Assembly: GCF_000176175.1 (NCBI RefSeq)
Contig: NZ_ACZP01000018.1
Coordinates: 186,001-250,000 of the forward strand
Direction of reading: 5' to 3'
DNA: 64,000 nt
Source: Vibrio furnissii CIP 102972
Lineage (GTDB): Bacteria > Pseudomonadota > Gammaproteobacteria > Enterobacterales > Vibrionaceae
Both the position numbers and the translations under genes were made by a program. Below are positions 60,388-64,000 of the stretch, piece by piece. The notes below the pieces were generated by a model, which saw only the letters and a list, made by a program, of their open reading frames with translations, had not been told where the DNA came from and ran no database searches. The first letter of the stretch is position 1, and every line of letters begins with the position of its first letter.

Positions 60388-60882
60388 ATGCAACAAACAC
60401 GAAAACTAGAATTTTGGGTAGGCAGTTTTGTGCTGGCAGGAATTTGCGCAATTCTGGTGATGATTTTTCAAGTCGCTGACGTGAAGGGCATTGGCTCCAA
60501 CGATACTTACTTGGTCCAAGCGGAATTTGATAACATCGGCAGCCTGAAAGTTCGTTCGCCTGTGAAAGTTGGTGGTGTGGTGGTGGGGCGCGTGCAGTCG
60601 ATTGCACTCGACACCGAACGCCTACTGCCGTCAGTCACGTTGGCGATTGACAGCCGTTACAATCAATTTCCGGAAAACTCCAGTGTGCAGATCCTGACGT
60701 CTGGCTTGATTGGTGAACAGTACATCAGCTTGATTCCCGGCTTCATCTTCGATGACGAAGAGATGCTGAAAGATGGCGACCGTATTGAAGACACCAAGTC
60801 GGCGTTGGTACTGGAAGATCTGATTGGCCAAGTGCTATACAGCATGGGTGGATCAGACAAAGACGACAAGAAGAGTGAGTAA
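60388..60882 (+). CDS. mlaD: Phospholipid transport MCE protein MlaD
   Basis: MlaD (164 aa) forms a hexameric ring on the periplasmic side of MlaE. There is one N-terminal membrane segment (FWVGSFVLAGICAILVMIFQ, residues about 8-27) and one MCE domain with AEFDNIGSLKVRSPVKVGGV near residue 45 and EYISLIPG-like sequence (here EQYISLIPG). The acidic/lysine-rich tail is typical. It is followed by mlaC after two bases. Confidence 0.95.
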   Translation: MQQTRKLEFWVGSFVLAGICAILVMIFQVADVKGIGSNDTYLVQAEFDNIGSLKVRSPVKVGGVVVGRVQSIALDTERLLPSVTLAIDSRYNQFPENSSVQILTSGLIGEQYISLIPGFIFDDEEMLKDGDRIEDTKSALVLEDLIGQVLYSMGGSDKDDKKSE

Positions 60883-60884
60883 TC

Positions 60885-61544
60885 ATGTTCAGCAAAACAA
60901 AATGGCTAAAACAATACGTTATTCTTCTGATGAGTGTGCTGCTGTCTTGGACGGCCAATGCCGCGCAGGAGATTGATCAGACCGATCCGTATCTGATGAT
61001 GAAGCAAGTGGCGCAAAAGGCATTTGACCGCCTGAAAGCGGAGCAGGATCTGGTGCACAAGGATCCGGACCATTTGAAAGTGATTGTTGAAGAAGAGCTG
61101 ATGCCTTACGTCAACGATCAATACGCGGCGCTGAAATTGCTCGGCTCGAACCTGAAAGGGGCCAAGCGCGAAGATGTGGGTGAATTCATCAAAGCATTTC
61201 GTGCTTACTTGGTGGCGAACTACGCGCAAGTCCTGACTCAGTACACGGATCAGACCATTGAATTTGGTCCGGAACCATCGGTGGGCGATGATCGCCGCAT
61301 CACCAGTGTGAAAGTCGACATCGTCGACACGCCGCGTCCGAACATCAAACTGGAATTCAAACTGCGCAAAGAGAAATCCGGTGAGTGGCGTGCGTTCGAC
61401 ATGATTGCTGAAGGCATTAGCTTGCTGTCGAGCAAACAATCGGAATGGAACGGGAAGATTCGTCAGGAAGGCATCCTGTCGGTCGCGAAAGAGCTGGAAA
61501 GCTTGGCAGCACAACCGATTCGCTTTGAGAGTAAAACCCAATGA
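60885..61544 (+). CDS. mlaC: Periplasmic phospholipid-binding protein MlaC
   Basis: MlaC (219 aa) shuttles phospholipids between MlaA at the outer membrane and MlaFEDB. The signal peptide ends at WTANAAQEID (residues about 22-30). Segments such as PDHLKVIVEEELMPYVNDQY near residue 60 and FIKAFRAYLVANYAQVLTQY near 102 are typical of the Tol-Tol-Ttg2 domain. The stop overlaps the mlaB start (ATGA). Confidence 0.95.
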   Translation: MFSKTKWLKQYVILLMSVLLSWTANAAQEIDQTDPYLMMKQVAQKAFDRLKAEQDLVHKDPDHLKVIVEEELMPYVNDQYAALKLLGSNLKGAKREDVGEFIKAFRAYLVANYAQVLTQYTDQTIEFGPEPSVGDDRRITSVKVDIVDTPRPNIKLEFKLRKEKSGEWRAFDMIAEGISLLSSKQSEWNGKIRQEGILSVAKELESLAAQPIRFESKTQ

Positions 61545-61870
61545 GCCATCCACAATGGCAACTGCAAGGCCCTGCACTGGCGGCGTTAAGTGGTCCATTA
61601 GATCGTGATACGGTGCCCGAATTGTGGGCCGTGTTGCAACAATGGCATCCACAAAACGCTGAATGTGAGCTCTCGCTAAAATCGGTCACACGTATCGATT
61701 CTGCGGGGATGGTGATGTTAATTCACTTATTAGAGCATGCAAAAAAGCAAAACTGTCATATAATGCTGAGTTTTGTGCCAGAGCAACTGCGCACATTGTT
61801 TCAGTTGAGTAACATCGATGCAATGATGTCTCAACACATTAAACAACCTGCAGGGGTGAATTGTGGATAG
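61541..61870 (+). CDS. mlaB: STAS-domain subunit MlaB
   Basis: MlaB (109 aa) is a cytoplasmic STAS protein that stabilises the MlaF dimer. The conserved loop VTRIDSAGMVMLIHLLEHAK lies near residue 48, with the DSAG motif. The last codons overlap the ibaG start by eight bases. The sequence is short and less conserved, but the place between mlaC and ibaG makes the identity firm. Confidence 0.93.
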   Translation: MSHPQWQLQGPALAALSGPLDRDTVPELWAVLQQWHPQNAECELSLKSVTRIDSAGMVMLIHLLEHAKKQNCHIMLSFVPEQLRTLFQLSNIDAMMSQHIKQPAGVNCG

Positions 61871-62117
61871 CGCACAAGTACAACAGATATTAGAACAAGC
61901 ACTCAATCTTCAAGAGATTCACGTCAAAGGTGAAGGCAGTCATTATGAAGTGATTGCTGTTGATGCCGCTTTCGACGGCATGAGCCGTGTGAAGAAACAG
62001 CAGCTGATCTACGCGCCTCTGATGGCGTACATTCAGCGTAATGATATTCATGCTGTGTCAATCAAAGCGTTCACGCCTGATGAGTGGGCTCGCGATAAGA
62101 AGTTGATGTCGCTATAA
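61863..62117 (+). CDS. ibaG: BolA-family protein IbaG
   Basis: IbaG/YrbA (84 aa) is a BolA-like protein linked to iron-sulfur trafficking with monothiol glutaredoxins and to acid response. It has the BolA pattern IHVKGEGSHYEVIAVDAAFD near residue 19 and SRVKKQQLIYAPLMAYIQRN. The start is GTG within the end of mlaB. It ends nine bases before murA, so it shares the mla-murA transcript. Confidence 0.94.
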   Translation: MDSAQVQQILEQALNLQEIHVKGEGSHYEVIAVDAAFDGMSRVKKQQLIYAPLMAYIQRNDIHAVSIKAFTPDEWARDKKLMSL

Positions 62118-62126
62118 GGTTTGTGA

Positions 62127-63392
62127 ATGGATAAGTTTCGAGTTATTGGGTCTGATAAACCGCTGCAAGGCGAAGTGACCATTTCTGGTGCAAAAAATGC
62201 TGCACTGCCTATTTTATTTGCTTCTATTCTGGCGTCTGAGCCGGTAGAAGTTGCCAACGTTCCTCACTTACGTGACATCGACACCACCATGGAGCTGCTG
62301 AAGCGTCTGGGTGCGAAAGTCGAGCGTAACGGTTCTGTCCACGTCGATCCAAGCCAAATTGATCAGTTTTGTGCGCCTTATGATTTGGTGAAAACCATGC
62401 GTGCGTCTATCTGGGCATTAGGTCCTCTCGTGGCGCGTTTTGGTCAAGGCCAAGTTTCACTGCCGGGCGGCTGTGCGATTGGTGCTCGTCCGGTGGATTT
62501 ACACATTAACGGTCTGGAGCAACTGGGCGCGACGATCACATTGGAAGACGGCTACGTGAAAGCGAGCGTCGATGGCCGCCTGCAAGGTGCGCACATTGTG
62601 ATGGATAAAGTCAGCGTGGGTGCCACCATTACTATTATGTGTGCAGCCACACTGGCAGAAGGCACCACGGTACTGGACAACGCCGCGCGTGAACCTGAAA
62701 TTGTGGATACCGCGATGTTCCTCAATAAACTGGGCGCGAAAATCAGCGGTGCTGGTACCGACACCATTACGGTGGAAGGGGTTGAGCGTCTGGGCGGCGG
62801 CAAACATTCTGTGGTTGCAGATCGCATTGAGACTGGGACCTTCTTGGTGGCTGCTGCGGTATCTCACGGTAAGATCGTGTGCCGTAAAACCAACGCAAAA
62901 CTGTTGGAAGCGGTGTTGGCGAAGCTGGAAGAAGCGGGCGCATTGATTGAAGTCGGCGACGACTGGATCAGCCTTGACATGACCGGCCGTGAACTCAAAG
63001 CAGTCTCGATTCGTACCGCGCCACACCCAGGTTTTCCAACCGACATGCAAGCGCAATTTACCTTGCTGAACATGATGGCTAAAGGTGGCGGTGTGATCAC
63101 CGAAACCATTTTTGAAAACCGTTTCATGCATGTGCCTGAACTGATGCGCATGGGCGCCAAAGCGGAAATCGAAGGCAACACCGTGATTTGCGGCGATGTT
63201 GATTCTCTGAGTGGTGCCCAGGTGATGGCCACAGATCTGCGCGCTTCGGCGAGTTTGGTGATTGCAGGCTGCATTGCCAAAGGCGAAACCATCGTGGATC
63301 GGATTTATCACATCGACCGTGGTTACGAGAAGATTGAAGACAAGTTGTCGGCTCTGGGCGCAAACATTGAGCGCGTTCGCGAGTCGAGTTAA
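62127..63392 (+). CDS. murA: UDP-N-acetylglucosamine 1-carboxyvinyltransferase MurA
   Basis: MurA (421 aa, E. coli 419) transfers enolpyruvate from PEP to UDP-GlcNAc, the first committed step of peptidoglycan synthesis, and is the target of fosfomycin. The start MDKFRVIGSDKPLQGEVTIS and the segment SLPGGCAIGARPVDLHINGL near residue 111, with the reactive cysteine expected in the loop (PGGCAIG), are diagnostic. The cysteine is present, so it is of the fosfomycin-sensitive type. A terminator follows. Confidence 0.98.
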   Translation: MDKFRVIGSDKPLQGEVTISGAKNAALPILFASILASEPVEVANVPHLRDIDTTMELLKRLGAKVERNGSVHVDPSQIDQFCAPYDLVKTMRASIWALGPLVARFGQGQVSLPGGCAIGARPVDLHINGLEQLGATITLEDGYVKASVDGRLQGAHIVMDKVSVGATITIMCAATLAEGTTVLDNAAREPEIVDTAMFLNKLGAKISGAGTDTITVEGVERLGGGKHSVVADRIETGTFLVAAAVSHGKIVCRKTNAKLLEAVLAKLEEAGALIEVGDDWISLDMTGRELKAVSIRTAPHPGFPTDMQAQFTLLNMMAKGGGVITETIFENRFMHVPELMRMGAKAEIEGNTVICGDVDSLSGAQVMATDLRASASLVIAGCIAKGETIVDRIYHIDRGYEKIEDKLSALGANIERVRESS

Positions 63393-63410
63393 ACTGCCAT
63401 TTCATCAATG

Positions 63411-63440
63411 GGCCGAAATCCAAGGGTTTCGGCCTTTTTA
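63411..63440 (+). terminator. Terminator of the mla-murA operon
   Basis: GGCCGAAA (63411-63418) pairs with TTTCGGCC (63427-63434) and is followed by TTTTTATT. It lies 18 bases after the murA stop. Confidence 0.9.
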
Positions 63441-63464
63441 TTCTAGCTCCTTTGGAGAATCTGA

Positions 63465-64000
63465 ATGATTGCTTTACTCCGTATTCTTGCGGTGGCGCTG
63501 TTTGCCGTCGTGATGTTTGTGTTCGGTTGTGGCTACTGTTTGTTGAGCCCGCGGAATCCGAAACACGTATTTACCTTTGGCCGCCTGTTTGGTGCGATGT
63601 CCAAAGTGTTTGGCATTAAGCTGGAATTGCGTATTCCGGATGATGCCTACAATCGCGGCCAAGCGATTTACATTGCCAACCACCAGAACAACTGGGATTT
63701 GTTTACCGTCTCTTCAGCGGTGACGCCAAAAGTGGTGACGGTGGGGAAAAAGAGTTTGGCGTGGATGCCGCTGTTTGGTCAGCTTTACTGGTTAACCGGG
63801 AATATTCTGATTGACCGTGCGAACAAAACCAAAGCCAAAGGCACCATCGACCAAGTGGTCGATAGCATGAAAAACAGCGACGTGTCGGTGTGGATGTTCC
63901 CGGAAGGTACCCGCTCACGCGGTCGTGGCTTACTGCCGTTTAAAGCAGGCGCGTTTCACGCGGCCATTGGTGCTGGCGTGCCCATCATTCCGATTGTGTG
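63465..64000 (+). CDS. plsC: 1-acyl-sn-glycerol-3-phosphate acyltransferase PlsC (5' part)
   Basis: The first 178 codons of PlsC are visible; the gene runs off the window. PlsC acylates lysophosphatidic acid to phosphatidic acid, the second step of phospholipid synthesis. A hydrophobic N-terminus (MIALLRILAVALFAVVMFVF) is followed by the acyltransferase motifs NHQNNWD (NHx4D) near residue 71, and FPEGTRSRGRGLLPFKAGAF near residue 145. TTTGGAG precedes the ATG. The sequence closely resembles E. coli PlsC. Confidence 0.96.
   Translation, partial: MIALLRILAVALFAVVMFVFGCGYCLLSPRNPKHVFTFGRLFGAMSKVFGIKLELRIPDDAYNRGQAIYIANHQNNWDLFTVSSAVTPKVVTVGKKSLAWMPLFGQLYWLTGNILIDRANKTKAKGTIDQVVDSMKNSDVSVWMFPEGTRSRGRGLLPFKAGAFHAAIGAGVPIIPIV

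Noticed and set aside
60906..61652. Minus-strand open frame of 248 codons opposite mlaC and mlaB
   Set aside because: The sense strand holds the well-ordered mla operon. The antisense protein has no signal, motif or start context.
62499..63311. Long open frame of 270 codons on the minus strand inside murA
   Set aside because: It lies fully antisense to a clear murA, has no ribosome-binding site or family motif, and its composition (His/Arg/Phe-rich) is that of a reverse-complement shadow.

Overview
The window is a piece of a gammaproteobacterial chromosome, almost certainly from a Vibrio or close relative. Gene content and order match the Vibrio core chromosome I segment that runs from the ribosomal protein operons to murA. 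Genus-typical markers are the ZrgA-type zinc uptake cluster, the DUF2780 protein beside fklB, the TIGR03899 protein, and a cobA-cysD-cysN-SLC13 permease-cysC order. Outside the ribosomal block the base composition looks like roughly 50% G+C or a little above, which would fit the V. fluvialis/V. furnissii side of the genus better than V. cholerae; this is an impression, and the species is not proven. I see no rRNA, tRNA, insertion sequence, prophage, integron or CRISPR array. This is conserved core genome, not an accessory island.

Layout. (1) 1-13083, plus strand: the end of the S10 operon (rplC' to rpsQ), a strong terminator and a fresh extended -10 promoter, the spc operon (rplN to rpmJ, with secY), a terminator plus an S4-type leader, and the alpha operon (rpsM, rpsK, rpsD, rpoA, rplQ). 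(2) 13100-20700: a DUF2780 protein, the FKBP isomerase fklB, an OapA/YtfB-like protein, a DMT permease, an ElaA-type acetyltransferase, the RNA helicase dbpA, a Crp/Fnr-like regulator and periplasmic cpdB. (3) 20972-26698: the sulfate assimilation operon cobA-cysD-cysN-SLC13 permease-cysC. Here cysC carries a one-base insertion inside its ATP-binding P-loop. (4) 26766-31539, minus: a TIGR03899 protein and the five-gene Zrg zinc uptake operon behind a perfect Zur-box palindrome. (5) 31646-43524: ytfJ, msrA, tamA-tamB, ytfP, a DUF2799 lipoprotein, ppa, fbp, mpl and ubiX. (6) 43563-47096: a TPP riboswitch with two unusual extra hairpins controlling thiBPQ. (7) 47184-50626: yjgA/darP, pmbA and mgtE. 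(8) 50742-58454, minus: the envelope and nitrogen-PTS operon yrbG-kdsD-kdsC-lptC-lptA-lptB-rpoN-hpf-ptsN-rapZ-ptsO. (9) 58801-64000, plus: mlaFEDCB-ibaG-murA, then the 5' part of plsC.

Functionally, the window joins protein synthesis and export (ribosome, SecY, RNA polymerase alpha), sulfur activation, zinc and thiamine acquisition, and outer-membrane building and upkeep (TamAB, Kds, Lpt, Mla, Mpl, MurA, PlsC). The most noteworthy signals are the cysC frameshift, competing hairpins that cover the ribosome-binding site of the permease after cysN, the Zur operator with an internal attenuator in the zrg operon, the elaborated thi-box riboswitch, and a possible 34-residue membrane peptide next to an operator-like dyad. 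I did not find a clearly new multi-gene system. The least-described protein components are the DUF2607 and DUF3299 members of the zrg operon, DUF2780, DUF2799 and TIGR03899.
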